Origin: Nocardia otitidiscaviarum NBRC 14405
Lineage (GTDB): Bacteria; Actinomycetota; Actinomycetes; Mycobacteriales; Mycobacteriaceae
Direction: 5' to 3'
Length of the DNA: 64,000 bases
Assembly: GCF_000308635.1 (NCBI RefSeq)
Contig: NZ_BAGD01000281.1
Span: forward strand, 166,042-230,041
Positions within the stretch are counted from its first letter, which is position 1, and every line of letters begins with the position of its first letter. Positions 33,171 through 41,943 of the stretch are shown in pieces. The translations under genes were made by a program, and so were the position numbers. The notes beneath the pieces were generated by a model. It did no database searches and was not told the DNA's origin. It saw only the letters and a program-made list of their open reading frames with translations.

Positions 33171-34937
33171 CTAGGCGGTGGGCCGGATGCCGTAGGACTC
33201 GATCTTGCGATAGAGCGATGAGCGGGCGATGCCGAGCATGCGGGCGGCATGATGGCGGTTGCCGCCGACCTGGACCAGCGCCCGCACGATGGCGTCGCGT
33301 TCCACCACCTCGATGGGGGTGAGCACCCGTCGGCTGGCGGCGAAACAGGATTCCGGCAGGTCGGCGCGGCGCAGATCGCCCGCCGGACGGCGGGCCAGGG
33401 CGGTGCGCAGGGCGTCGCGGAGTTCGGCGATATTGCCGGGCCAGTCGTAGCCGAGCAGCACGCGCATGGTATCCGGGGTGGGGTGCACCGCCCGCCGGGG
33501 CGCCAGCGTACGCAGCAGGCGCGGAACGATCTGGCGCAGATCGTCGATGTGATGGCGCAGGGCGGGCACCGTGATCGAATGCTCGAAATGCCGGAGCACG
33601 GCGTCCAGCCGTCCGGGCTCGGCCGATTCGGTGGTCGTCATGGTCACCGCCAGCCAGTGGTCCGAGCCGTCCGCGTTCTCGAGCCGGGCCGCCAGTTCCT
33701 CCACCGACCGGTCGGGCAGCTCGTTCAGGTGCGCGAGCACGATGGTGGCCGGCCGCGACCGGTTCCATGCGGCGTCGAAGCCGCTCGGCACGGCGTCGTC
33801 GCGACAGTCGACCACCACCAGCGACCGGGTCGGATAGGTGTGGCGGTGGGCGGCGGCGATCAGGGCGCGCTTGCCGACGCCCGGTTCGCCGAGCATGACC
33901 AGCGGTCGGCGCACCCGCGCGGTCTCCAGCACGTCGGAACAGGCCATCCGCCAGGCGGGCGAGTCACCGGGCACCTCCGCCAACCCGATTCGCCTGGTGG
34001 CGTGGGGGATCGCGCGGGCGGTCGCGGGGGTGAGGTCCACCTGCAACACCACACCGGCCGCCGGTCCGTCCGCGGGTACCGGAATCGAACGCACCCGAGC
34101 CTTCCGACCGGTCGGCAGATCGACCGACACCACCGTGCCGCGCGCACCCGTCAGCCCCGCCGCGAGTTCGCGCAGCCGGATGCGGTCGTGCGGGCTGAGT
34201 TCCGCATCCGCGCGGGCATCGGTCATGAACACCTCGCCCGCGAGTGCGACCGTCGGGGTGCGGCCCATCCGGCCGATGCGCAGGAAACTGTCCAGCACCG
34301 CCTGCTGACCCAGCGACGCCGCGGCGCGCAGTTCGCTCTCGATACCGCAGGCCGCCTCCCGCACCAGGGCCAGCATGAGGCCGTTGGCGTCCTTGGCCAG
34401 GCAGCTCAGATCCAGAATGCCCTGCACCGCCCCGGTCAGCGGATCGCGCACGGGCGCACCCGCGCACGCGAAGACCGTGATGTTCTCCGCGTAATGCTCC
34501 GCGCCCCGGATCAGCACGGCCTTTCCGGCGGCGAGCGCGGTGCCGACGCCATTGGTGCCGACGGTGTCCTCGGTGTAGACGAAACCCGGCGCGAAGAACA
34601 CGCCGTCGAAGCGACCGGTCAGAAAGCGCTGATTGTCTCGGCGCAGCAGCACGCGACCGTCCTGATCCGCCAGCGCGATGCTCACCGGCATATCGCTCAG
34701 TTCGTGTTCCAGTCGGTCGATCACCGGCACCGCGCAGCGCGCGAATCGGCCGTGCAGATCCAGATCGTCCAGATAGGTCCGGTCGAGCACATTCTCGACA
34801 TCGTCGACCCCGGCGTTCACCGAGCGCTGCCACGAGGCCACGACCAGGTCCGATACCGCGCCGGAGGGAATATCGCCCGCGGAGACGAATACCTCTCGTG
34901 CGCGTTCGACACCGATCGTGTCATCTCCAGCGTCCAC
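33171..34937 (-). CDS. AcoR-like GAF/Fis transcriptional regulator lacking the sigma-54 loop
   Basis: A 588-residue regulator. A GAF domain (about 60-200: VFFAPGFVYTEDTVGTNGVGTALA, then ITVFACAGAPVRDPLTGAVQGILDL) is as in AcoR/MimR activators. A degenerate AAA+ region has a Walker A GEPGVGKRA (about 355), but no GAFTGA loop is visible, in keeping with actinobacteria lacking sigma-54. The C-terminal Fis helix-turn-helix is VGGNRHHAARMLGIARSSLYRKI (about 558-580). The GTG at 34937 follows GAGGAG by five bases. A CTGTCC-N7-GGACAG palindrome about 100 bases upstream may be its own operator. The target genes are not obvious; such regulators usually control alcohol or ketone oxidation. Confidence 0.88.
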   Translation of the reverse strand: MDAGDDTIGVERAREVFVSAGDIPSGAVSDLVVASWQRSVNAGVDDVENVLDRTYLDDLDLHGRFARCAVPVIDRLEHELSDMPVSIALADQDGRVLLRRDNQRFLTGRFDGVFFAPGFVYTEDTVGTNGVGTALAAGKAVLIRGAEHYAENITVFACAGAPVRDPLTGAVQGILDLSCLAKDANGLMLALVREAACGIESELRAAASLGQQAVLDSFLRIGRMGRTPTVALAGEVFMTDARADAELSPHDRIRLRELAAGLTGARGTVVSVDLPTGRKARVRSIPVPADGPAAGVVLQVDLTPATARAIPHATRRIGLAEVPGDSPAWRMACSDVLETARVRRPLVMLGEPGVGKRALIAAAHRHTYPTRSLVVVDCRDDAVPSGFDAAWNRSRPATIVLAHLNELPDRSVEELAARLENADGSDHWLAVTMTTTESAEPGRLDAVLRHFEHSITVPALRHHIDDLRQIVPRLLRTLAPRRAVHPTPDTMRVLLGYDWPGNIAELRDALRTALARRPAGDLRRADLPESCFAASRRVLTPIEVVERDAIVRALVQVGGNRHHAARMLGIARSSLYRKIESYGIRPTA

Positions 34938-35034
34938 CGCACTCCTCGAGCCATCGAATCGTCGGAAGGAACGGCGGGGTGCATACGCCGTCAGCGGATT
35001 GTCCGCAGTGCGCGCCGGACTCGTCAAGGGGCAA

Positions 35035-35053
35035 CTGTCCCAAAGTAGGACAG
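35035..35053 (-). promoter_or_regulatory. Inverted repeat upstream of the AcoR-like gene
   Basis: CTGTCC (35035-35040) and GGACAG (35048-35053) form a perfect six-base inverted repeat with seven bases between, 98 bases before the GTG start. Fis-type regulators bind such repeats. The remainder of 34938-35366 holds no gene that I can support. Confidence 0.45.
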
Positions 35054-35338
35054 CGGACCGACTCCTCGGTTGCGCACACTGGTAGAACCGACGACGAATC
35101 CGCGTGCGGTGTGAGCGAATCCGAGTCTCGCGCCGTGGCGTCAGTTGACGGTCTGCTCCGGAGCATGGTGACAACGTCGTCGCCCGTGGCCGCCCGCCCA
35201 AGGCCGCGTCGCCCCGGAACAGGTTGCACCCCTCCCTCGGCCACCCGCACGAGCCCGAAGTGCCCTCGGGTTCGAGCGGGTGGCCGCTTCGCTCGGCAGC
35301 TCCGCGTACGTCCCGAAAATGGCTCGGGCGCGCTGGAA

Positions 35339-35366
35339 GTCGACTGATCTACGTCGACTGATCTAC
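35339..35366. repeat. Perfect 14-base tandem repeat
   Basis: GTCGACTGATCTAC occurs twice in direct succession (35339-35352 and 35353-35366), immediately downstream of the stop codon of the next minus-strand gene. It looks like a replication slip. Confidence 0.8.
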
Positions 35367-35843
35367 TCAGCGGCGCGCGGTCAGGAGCGCTGCGATGCGG
35401 TCGAGTTCGGTCGGGAACTCGCGTTCGTCTAGTCGTTCCTCCACGTCGATCACACCGTCCGTCGCCAGCCGGGCGGTCATTCGTCGATCGGCCCGCTGCT
35501 GGGATCCGGACGGCCGCCGCTCCGCCAGCGCCGCGCGGCGGGTGCGCAGTTCCGCCCGGAGGGCGTCCATGAAGAGCAGGTATTCCACCGCGGGCACGCA
35601 GACCTCACGGACCGGTGATCGGTGCGCGGGTCGGGCGCGCGCGGAGGCCGGGACGACCACGCCGTGGCGCAGTGTCGTGCCCGCGGCCTCCTGGGCGCGC
35701 AACCAGGCTCGCAGATTGTTGGAGGCGATACTGGGCAGGAACTCGACGGCACGGTCCCACTCCAGCCCCTCCACGGCGCACGGATCGCTCACCGCGGTCA
35801 CGACGACGGCATATGCCGTACCCACGGTCGCGATCATCCGCAT
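35367..35843 (-). CDS. Conserved hypothetical protein
   Basis: About 158 residues. ATG at 35843 is used, after AAGGGG; a TTG at 35846 or ATG at 35837 are alternatives. The protein is soluble and charged, with an Arg/Glu-rich C-terminal half (LRAELRTRRAALAERRPSG, EERLDEREFPTELDRIAALL) that should be helical. A central block VREVCVPAVEYLLFMDALRAE may pack as a helix pair. I do not recognise a family. It stands alone; the 185 bases upstream are AT-rich and probably contain its promoter. Confidence 0.5.
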   Translation of the reverse strand: MRMIATVGTAYAVVVTAVSDPCAVEGLEWDRAVEFLPSIASNNLRAWLRAQEAAGTTLRHGVVVPASARARPAHRSPVREVCVPAVEYLLFMDALRAELRTRRAALAERRPSGSQQRADRRMTARLATDGVIDVEERLDEREFPTELDRIAALLTARR

Positions 35844-36031
35844 CAACCCCTTGTCCTGTCGTGCCGTTCGCCGATATCCCGGTCCGTCAGCGGTCCGGGA
35901 CTCGTTGTGATCTTTCAGGATACGACGAAATATATTGCACTACTGGGCGTTTCATTACGCATATTGTTCGGTCGGCTCCATTGTGCGGTCCGCGGCGCGG
36001 TTTGCTGGGGCGGTGCGTGGACGGTCGCGGT

Positions 36032-36781
36032 TCAGCTCACTCGCGCCACCACCGCGCGTGGCAGCCGGGGCAGTACCGCGCCGATCAGCCGCCAGGGCCA
36101 GGCGGGCACATCGGCGCGCACCGGCTCGCGCTCGATGGCGGCCACCATGGCGGCCACGCCCTTGTCCAGCGAGGCAACGAGTTTCGCGTCCCCCGCCTGT
36201 GCCGACATCTCGGTGGCGATGAAACCCGGCTGCACGGTGGTGACGGTGATCGGGCTGCTCCGCAATTCGATGGCGAGACCTTCGCCGAGCGCTGACAGCC
36301 CGGCTTTGCTGGCCGCGTACGCCGCCTTCTTGCCGGGCAGCCCGCGCACCGCGCTCATGGAGGAGATCAGCACCAGATGACCGGACCGCTGCTCGCGGAA
36401 GATGCTCAGGGCGGCCTCGGCCTGGGCCAGCGCGCTCACGAAATTGGTGGTGGCGGTGGCGATATTGGCGTCGGCGCGTCCGGTGCCCAGTCGGGCGCCC
36501 TTTCCGATGCCCGCGTTCACGATGATCCGGTCCAGCCCGCCCACCTCCTCGCCCAACTCGCCGAACACCTTCGGCACCGCCGCGTGGTCGTCCACGTCCA
36601 GGGCCCGCACCGCGATGGTGATGTCCGGATGGGCGGCGCACAGTTCGTCGCGCAGCTCCGTCAACCGGTCCAGTCGGCGCGCGCACAGCGCCAGATCACG
36701 ACCGCGGCGGGCGAACTCGCGCGCCATGCCCGCACCGAGTCCGGAACTCGCTCCGGTGATCAGAATTCTGCGCCTCGTCAT
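36032..36781 (-). CDS. Short-chain dehydrogenase/reductase (SDR), 249 aa
   Basis: A classical SDR. The cofactor motif TGASSGLG is at about 9-16, NAG of the core at about 87-89, the catalytic Ser in LISSMSAV (about 138) and YAASK (Tyr about 151, Lys about 155). R residues after the first strand (ARRLDRL) suggest NADP(H). It ends with a hydrophobic stretch (WPWRLIGAVLPRLP) that may bind the membrane, as in SDRs acting on lipids. A -10-like TAGGGT is six bases before the ATG, so the mRNA is probably leaderless. Substrate unknown. Confidence 0.9.
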   Translation of the reverse strand: MTRRRILITGASSGLGAGMAREFARRGRDLALCARRLDRLTELRDELCAAHPDITIAVRALDVDDHAAVPKVFGELGEEVGGLDRIIVNAGIGKGARLGTGRADANIATATTNFVSALAQAEAALSIFREQRSGHLVLISSMSAVRGLPGKKAAYAASKAGLSALGEGLAIELRSSPITVTTVQPGFIATEMSAQAGDAKLVASLDKGVAAMVAAIEREPVRADVPAWPWRLIGAVLPRLPRAVVARVS

Positions 36782-36787
36782 ACCGCC

Positions 36788-36793
36788 ACCCTA
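36788..36793 (-). promoter_or_regulatory. Putative -10 element for a leaderless transcript
   Basis: TAGGGT on the minus strand ends six bases before the SDR ATG at 36781, matching the TANNNT-N6-start layout seen elsewhere in the window. Confidence 0.45.
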
Positions 36794-36824
36794 GCCGGAC
36801 CGCACGGTCGGAATGCTGTGCTCG

Positions 36825-37202
36825 TCAGCCGAACGAGCCGGTGCTGGGTGGTTTGGGAACCATGCGCCAGCTCCCGCAGTTGTCGCTGCGGAATGCCACA
36901 TCGGTGGCCTTTATCTCCACCCGGACGGGACGGACCCGGGTGAAGTCGCTGGCGATGATGTAATAGTTCGGATCGTTGTAGTCGGTATCGGTCTGGACTT
37001 TCCACACCCGCCGCCAGAAACAGGCGACGGCGGGATCTTCGACGCCACTGGCCTCGTAGTAACCCGGCTGTATATCCACGCCGACCAGATACTGACCATC
37101 ACCCGGCATTTCCGCGGCCGGTGCCGCGGCGGCGACACCCGATGTCAGCGGTATGAGCGCGGACGCCATGACCCCCGCGATCGCAAGCGTGCGCATACGC
37201 AC
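36825..37202 (-). CDS. Small secreted protein
   Basis: A 125-residue protein with a signal peptide (about 1-28, LAIAGVMASALIPLTSGVAAAAP). The mature part contains DIQPGYYEASGVEDPAVACFWRRVWKV and a second Cys in SDNCGSWRM, so one disulfide is likely. The GQYLVGVDIQPGYYEA pattern recalls small secreted domains of actinobacteria that are otherwise unnamed. No enzyme motif. Monocistronic; the 413 bases from 37203 to 37615 upstream hold no gene that I can support. Confidence 0.65.
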   Translation of the reverse strand: MRMRTLAIAGVMASALIPLTSGVAAAAPAAEMPGDGQYLVGVDIQPGYYEASGVEDPAVACFWRRVWKVQTDTDYNDPNYYIIASDFTRVRPVRVEIKATDVAFRSDNCGSWRMVPKPPSTGSFG

Positions 37203-37615
37203 GACGGTCCTCCCTCGCAGTTCGCGACGGCCGCACGGAATTCCGGTGCGTGCGGCCCCGTGGTGAAAGATCCCCGAATCTCTCCGGGCGCAGGTCTATC
37301 AGAGAAAACATGGGTAAATGTGAGGAACGCCCGAATTCATTGCGTACAAACCGGTTTCAATGTGCTCGATCGAGGGTGTCGTGCGGCGGTTCCCGGATCG
37401 TCCCCGCGGGTTCCCCTCGGACCCACGGGGACCGCGCCGCCGGATTCGAGGCGGTGGCGCGTAGAAAAAGATACCGGATGGTTTCACAACTGGGCAAATC
37501 ATCCATTCGCTTAGCTCTGGGAATGAGTTTGGGCGGCAATCCGACCGGCCGGACGTTTCGGAATTAGGTACCAACCACCGATGTCGTTCCCGGGTCGGCT
37601 CGCGATATTCAGGAC

Positions 37616-38200
37616 ATGACACACTTGCGGCCCCTCCCCACCCTGACCGCCACCCGCATCGGCCGGCCGGGGTGCGCCGACCGCTGCGCGCGGCTGTGCA
37701 CCGACTCCGGCCTCGCGCAGGTGCTGGGCGCCGACAAGGCCCTGCTGCACTGGCGCGCCCTGCGTCGCCTGGGAGACCCAGGGCTGGCCGAACACGCCGT
37801 CCAGGAGACCCTGCTCCGGGCCTGGCGCGCCTGTGGCACCTACAACCCCGACCGCGGCAGCGTGCGCACCTGGCTGCTCACCATCGAACGCAATGTCCTC
37901 ACCGATATCGCCCGGGTGCGCGCCGCCCGCCCCGGTGACAGCGCCTGGGACGAACTCGGCGACGTGGCCGAGGGCCACTACGCCCGCCCGGATTTCGCCG
38001 ACACCCTCGCCGACGGGCTGCTGGTCGCGGAACTGCTCTCCCGGCTGCCCGCGCCCCAGCGCGACGCCGTCGTGCAGGTGATCCTCAACGATCGCGCCTA
38101 CCAGGATGTGGCCGCCGATATGGGGGTTCCCGTCGGCACCGTCAAAACCCGCGTGCACTACGCTCTGCGCTCCCTGCGCCGACTGCCCCTCAGCGCCTGA
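37616..38200 (+). CDS. ECF-type RNA polymerase sigma factor
   Basis: A 194-residue ECF sigma factor. Region 2 is LGDPGLAEHAVQETLLRAWRACGTYNPDRGSVRTWLLTIERNVLTDIARVRAARP (about 52-106), the last part being the -10 binding helix. Region 4 is LPAPQRDAVVQVILNDRAYQDVAADMGVPVGTVKTRVHYALRSLRRL (about 143-190). The N-terminus of about 35 residues contains four Cys (GCADRCARLC), unusual for the family and a possible redox or metal sensor. The downstream genes encode an anchored protein, a DUF6529-like membrane protein and a Rieske protein and are probably its targets or co-transcribed with it. No typical zinc-binding anti-sigma gene is present. Confidence 0.9.
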   Translation: MTHLRPLPTLTATRIGRPGCADRCARLCTDSGLAQVLGADKALLHWRALRRLGDPGLAEHAVQETLLRAWRACGTYNPDRGSVRTWLLTIERNVLTDIARVRAARPGDSAWDELGDVAEGHYARPDFADTLADGLLVAELLSRLPAPQRDAVVQVILNDRAYQDVAADMGVPVGTVKTRVHYALRSLRRLPLSA

Positions 38201-38227
38201 TCCCGTCCCGCCGCCCCAGGAGTTCCC

Positions 38228-38857
38228 ATGAAACGCGCCGGTCCCGTCCTCACCCTCCTCGCGGTGGCCGCCGTCGGCGGCGGCATGCTGCTGACCAATA
38301 TCGTCACCGGGGGCGGCAGCGACTCCGCACCCGCCGACAACGCCGGTCCCGCCAACACCGTCACGGTGCCCACCACCGCGATTCCCGCCACCACGACCCC
38401 CACGGCCAGTGCGACGCCGTTCCCGGCTCAGGCCGACTACGTGACCACCATCGCGACCGAGGGGCGTCCGCTCACCCTGTCGGTGACGGTCTCCGGCGAT
38501 CGCTCCGTCGCCTATGTCTGCGACGGCGCGAGCGTCGAGAGCTGGCTGCGCGGCGACGCCGCCGCCGGGCGAACCGAGTTGTCGGGCAAGGAATCCCGAA
38601 TCGAGGCCGCCCTCCTCGACGGTGCCCTGACCGGGCTGCTGACCATGGGGGAGCGCAGCTGGGAATTCACCGCACCCGCCGTGCGCGATCCGGCGGGAAT
38701 CTACATCGACCGCGGCGCGGGCGCGCGCGACAGCTGGGTGGTCGCCCCCGACGGCTCGGTCACGGGTGTGCGCCGCAATGCCGACGGGACCACCTCACCC
38801 GCCCCGGGCCTGGCCCCCGACGCCCGAAAGGTGACCGGCGATGACGACGACTTCTGA
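38228..38857 (+). CDS. Membrane-anchored protein with Thr/Pro linker
   Basis: A 209-residue protein. One membrane anchor (VLTLLAVAAVGGGMLLTNIV, about 7-26) is followed by a Thr/Ala/Pro-rich linker (about 45-65) and an extracytoplasmic domain of about 140 residues with SVTVSGDRSVAYVCDGASVESWLRGD. It ends in the acidic GDDDDF. It could be an anti-sigma-like sensor for the sigma factor upstream, but has no cytoplasmic sigma-binding domain. The stop lies 16 bases inside the next gene. I do not recognise a named family. Confidence 0.7.
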   Translation: MKRAGPVLTLLAVAAVGGGMLLTNIVTGGGSDSAPADNAGPANTVTVPTTAIPATTTPTASATPFPAQADYVTTIATEGRPLTLSVTVSGDRSVAYVCDGASVESWLRGDAAAGRTELSGKESRIEAALLDGALTGLLTMGERSWEFTAPAVRDPAGIYIDRGAGARDSWVVAPDGSVTGVRRNADGTTSPAPGLAPDARKVTGDDDDF

Positions 38858-39416
38858 GCCTCCGGCCCGCGAAACCAGCGGCAGCACAACGGCTTCGGCC
38901 ATCGCCCTGATCGTGCTCGCGGGCGCGGCCACCGCCGTCGCGCTCGGTGTCTACGGCGCCGTGCACACCCCGGCGGGCACCGCCGTGAGCCTGGCCGGAT
39001 TCTCCAGCCCGGGCGCGGTGAAATCCTGGCTCGCTACCGCGGTGGTGGTGCTGGCCGTCGGGCAGGACATCAGCGCGCTGGCCATGTACGGCCTGCTGCC
39101 GAGGGTCCGGCCCGGCCGGTGGGCCTCGTTCTGGCACGTCTGGTCGGGCCGCCTGGCGGTGCTGATCAGCCTGCCGGTCGCGGTGCACTGTCTCTACGCC
39201 TTCGGTTTCGCCACCTTCGACACCCGGGTGCTGGTGCACTCGCTGCTCGGCTGTCTGGTCTACGGCATCTTCGTCACCAAGATGCTGCTGCTCACCCGAA
39301 AAGGGTTACCCGGCTGGGTGATTCCGGTCGCGGGTGGGCTGCTGTTCACCGGATTCGTGGGGCTGTGGTTCAGCTCGGCGGTCTGGTATTTCCGCGTCAA
39401 GGGTTTCAGCGCGTGA
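38841..39416 (+). CDS. DUF6529-like four-helix membrane protein
   Basis: A 191-residue integral membrane protein with about four to five hydrophobic segments. His residues in FWHVWSGRLAVL (about 94), VAVHCLYAFG (about 113) and DTRVLVHSLLG (about 133) lie within helices and could be haem ligands, as in small cytochrome b-like proteins. The family (DUF6529) is, to my knowledge, found next to small Rieske proteins in actinobacteria, as here. It overlaps the gene in front by 17 bases. A membrane electron-transfer role with the Rieske protein is inferred. Confidence 0.65.
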   Translation: MTTTSEPPARETSGSTTASAIALIVLAGAATAVALGVYGAVHTPAGTAVSLAGFSSPGAVKSWLATAVVVLAVGQDISALAMYGLLPRVRPGRWASFWHVWSGRLAVLISLPVAVHCLYAFGFATFDTRVLVHSLLGCLVYGIFVTKMLLLTRKGLPGWVIPVAGGLLFTGFVGLWFSSAVWYFRVKGFSA

Positions 39417-39490
39417 ACCCGGCGGCCCGCCCGTACGTCGATAACCATGAGCGGCCGTCTCGTCGGCCCCCTGCGAACAGGAGTGAATCC

Positions 39491-39970
39491 ATGACCCACG
39501 ACAGTGACAACTCGACCGACAGTGACACCTCGACGCCGGACGCCGAGCCCGGCGGCCCACGGCTGGACCGCCGCACCGCACTGGCCGGTGTGGGCATGGC
39601 CGCGGCCGCCGTGACCCTGGCCGCCTGTTCCAGCTACGGCGGCGGCCAGGCCGATTCGGGCGCGCCGGAGAAGCGGGCGGACGGGCAGCCTCCGGCCGAG
39701 TTGGCCAAGACCACCGACGTGCCGGTGGGCGGCGGGCTCATCGCCGGTGATGTGGTGATCACGCAGGCCGCGGCCGGAACCTTCCAGGGCTTCTCCTCGA
39801 CCTGCACGCACGCCGGATGCACGGTGAGCGAGGTGTCCGACGGCCTGATCAAGTGCCCGTGCCACGGCAGCAGCTTCCGGTTGGACGGCACGGTCGCCAG
39901 TGGTCCGGCGGCACGTCCGCTGAACGGTCGCTCGATCCGGGTGGAGGGCGACCGCATCGTGTCGGCTTGA
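39491..39970 (+). CDS. Small Rieske [2Fe-2S] protein, Tat/lipoprotein-type
   Basis: A 159-residue protein. The N-terminus has a twin-arginine-like DRRTALAG and hydrophobic MAAAAVTLAAC, ending in a lipobox (Cys about 43), so it is exported folded and anchored. The Rieske cluster motifs are CTHAGC (about 110-115) and CPCHGSSF (about 128-135), giving two Cys and two His ligands and the disulfide pair. These small proteins are not the cytochrome bc1 Rieske subunit. Placed last in the sigma/anchored/DUF6529/Rieske module. Electron partner unknown. Confidence 0.9.
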   Translation: MTHDSDNSTDSDTSTPDAEPGGPRLDRRTALAGVGMAAAAVTLAACSSYGGGQADSGAPEKRADGQPPAELAKTTDVPVGGGLIAGDVVITQAAAGTFQGFSSTCTHAGCTVSEVSDGLIKCPCHGSSFRLDGTVASGPAARPLNGRSIRVEGDRIVSA

Positions 39971-40122
39971 CGGTGTAATACGGCCTGACCACTGGTAACA
40001 GTTCGATCACGGCGCAGCCCGGCACTTGCCAGAAGATAACCGGCGTTGCGAGAGTGAACCACTGGGTTTGGTGTTACTAGTGGGAAGGGAGGGGCGTTCC
40101 GCCCGGATCGCCGTCACCGCTT

Positions 40123-41598
40123 ATGAAGCCAAGCATCATCAAGGCTGGTATTCGCTCTGCCGTCACGGCCGCGGCGATCACCACCGTGGCCGGATTCGTG
40201 CCGGCCACCGCGCTGGCCGCGCCCGACAACCCCGCGCCCGACAGCCCCGCGATATCCGAACTGCCCCAGAAGCTCGCCGGGAAGACCGTCTTCCTGGATC
40301 CGGGACATCAGGGCCCCAATCACAATCAGAACATCGCCCGGCCGGTCTCCGACGGCCGCGGCGGCTCCAAACCGTGTCAGACCACCGGCATGGTCACCGT
40401 CAACGGCGTCCCCGAGCACACCATCAACTGGAATGTCGCGCAGTTGGTGCGGACCTCGCTCGAGGGCCTCGGCGCGGAGGTCGTGCTCAGCCGGTCCGAC
40501 GACACCGGCTGGGGTGGCTGCATCGACGAACGCGCCGCCGCGGCCAACCAGTCCGGTGCCGATGTCGCGGTGAGCATCCACGCCGACAGCGCACCCGCCG
40601 AACTGCGCGGCTTCCACCTCATCGTTCCGGAACTGCCGGTGCCCGACGCCAAGGCCACCGAGGTGCAGGGCGGACCCGGACTGGTCGCCAGCCAGGCCAT
40701 GCGCGACGCCTACGTGCGCGCCGGTTTCCCCATCGCCTCCTACGGCGGGAACGAGGGCCTGCAGACCCGCGCCGATATCGCCGGACCGGCGCTGACCCAT
40801 GTGCCCGACGTCTTCCTCGAAATGGGCAATGGCGCGAACCCCGAGGACGCGCGACTTCTCGAATCGCCCGAGGGGCAATTGCGCCACGCGGTGGCCATCA
40901 CCACCGGCCTGGCGGCCTTCCTGCTCGGACTGGACCCGGGTCCGGCCGAGCCGCAGCAGGCGGCCGTTCCGGAACCGGACCCACAGGTGCAGGCGCAGGC
41001 GCCCGCTCCGGCACCGGAGGTGCCCGCCTACCCGGTGCAGCCCGCGCAGGCGATCGAGCCGGACCCGGCCCCGGGCGCTGAGCAACCCGCGGTGCAGCCG
41101 GGAACTCCGGACGAGCCGCGGGCGGAGGGTGCGCCGGTGCAGCTCCAGGCGCAACCGGGAGCCAACGACGACGCGACCGTGCCGCAGCAGGCGGTTCCGG
41201 GCGACGCGGCCGGCAACGGCATCCGGCCGATCTCGGAGGGTGTGCCGATCCCGGCCGGCACTCCGGCCGCCCCGCAGGCTCCCGGCGCACAGCCGAATCC
41301 GCAGGTGCCCGCCGCGGCCGCCAAGCCGAATCCGGCGGCACCGGCCGCACCGCAACTGCCGAACGCGAAGCCGAGTCCGGGGGCGACGGCACCGTCCACG
41401 CCGGGGGCGGACAAGACGAAGCCGTCGGAGTCCGGTTCGCTGAAGACGCTGGTGCAAACCGCCGTGCAGCTGCTGGGGCCGATGGCCAAGATGCTCGGTA
41501 TGAACAGTCAGGAGACCGGGATCGCCTCCAGTCTGGTCAATCTGGCCTACACGCTGGTCTCGACCCTCATGTCGGAGTTGATCGCGCCGACCAACTGA
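40123..41598 (+). CDS. N-acetylmuramoyl-L-alanine amidase (Amidase_3) with Pro-rich C-terminus
   Basis: A 491-residue exported peptidoglycan amidase of the type of mycobacterial Rv3717. A signal peptide covers about 1-33. The zinc ligands are visible: His in FLDPGHQGP (about 62), Glu in PEHTINWNVA (about 98) and His in SIHADSAP (about 155); the catalytic Glu is in VFLEMGNG (about 231). After the catalytic domain (about 50-270) comes a tail of about 170 residues, very rich in Pro, Ala and Gln, then a C-terminal region with GPMAKMLGMNSQETG. Rv3717 lacks this extension. It cleaves the bond between the glycan and the stem peptide in cell separation or recycling. Confidence 0.9.
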   Translation: MKPSIIKAGIRSAVTAAAITTVAGFVPATALAAPDNPAPDSPAISELPQKLAGKTVFLDPGHQGPNHNQNIARPVSDGRGGSKPCQTTGMVTVNGVPEHTINWNVAQLVRTSLEGLGAEVVLSRSDDTGWGGCIDERAAAANQSGADVAVSIHADSAPAELRGFHLIVPELPVPDAKATEVQGGPGLVASQAMRDAYVRAGFPIASYGGNEGLQTRADIAGPALTHVPDVFLEMGNGANPEDARLLESPEGQLRHAVAITTGLAAFLLGLDPGPAEPQQAAVPEPDPQVQAQAPAPAPEVPAYPVQPAQAIEPDPAPGAEQPAVQPGTPDEPRAEGAPVQLQAQPGANDDATVPQQAVPGDAAGNGIRPISEGVPIPAGTPAAPQAPGAQPNPQVPAAAAKPNPAAPAAPQLPNAKPSPGATAPSTPGADKTKPSESGSLKTLVQTAVQLLGPMAKMLGMNSQETGIASSLVNLAYTLVSTLMSELIAPTN

Positions 41599-41620
41599 GC
41601 GCCGTGCCCGCCGACCCGTG

Positions 41621-41659
41621 CCGCCCTCGCGCCGAATTCCCCGGTGCGAGGGCGGTTTT
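41621..41659 (+). terminator. Rho-independent terminator after the amidase gene
   Basis: CCGCCCTCGC (41621-41630) and GCGAGGGCGG (41646-41655) pair perfectly over ten bases with a 15-base loop, followed by TTTTC. It lies 22 bases after the amidase stop. The gap 41599-41943 holds no other feature that I can support. Confidence 0.8.
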
Positions 41660-41943
41660 CGTTGTCCGCAAGCACGGGTGCGGCGGGGGCGGGCGGTTCG
41701 TGGCGGCAAGATCAACACGGACCGACCGGTGCGTGGGATTCGGGCAAACTTCTCGCGATCTCGATGTCCGCTCGCGTGCGGCGTCACCCAGCCCCCGCTC
41801 ACCGGCGGTGCCGTCACCGGGAGGCGCAACTGCGGACAACCGGGTGTCCTCTGCTTGGCAAGCATCCGGCGCGGTGGTTGCCTGAAACACGGGTCGGGTC
41901 ATGGTGACTGGTGAAACAACGACTCGTCGATCGAGGTGAACTG

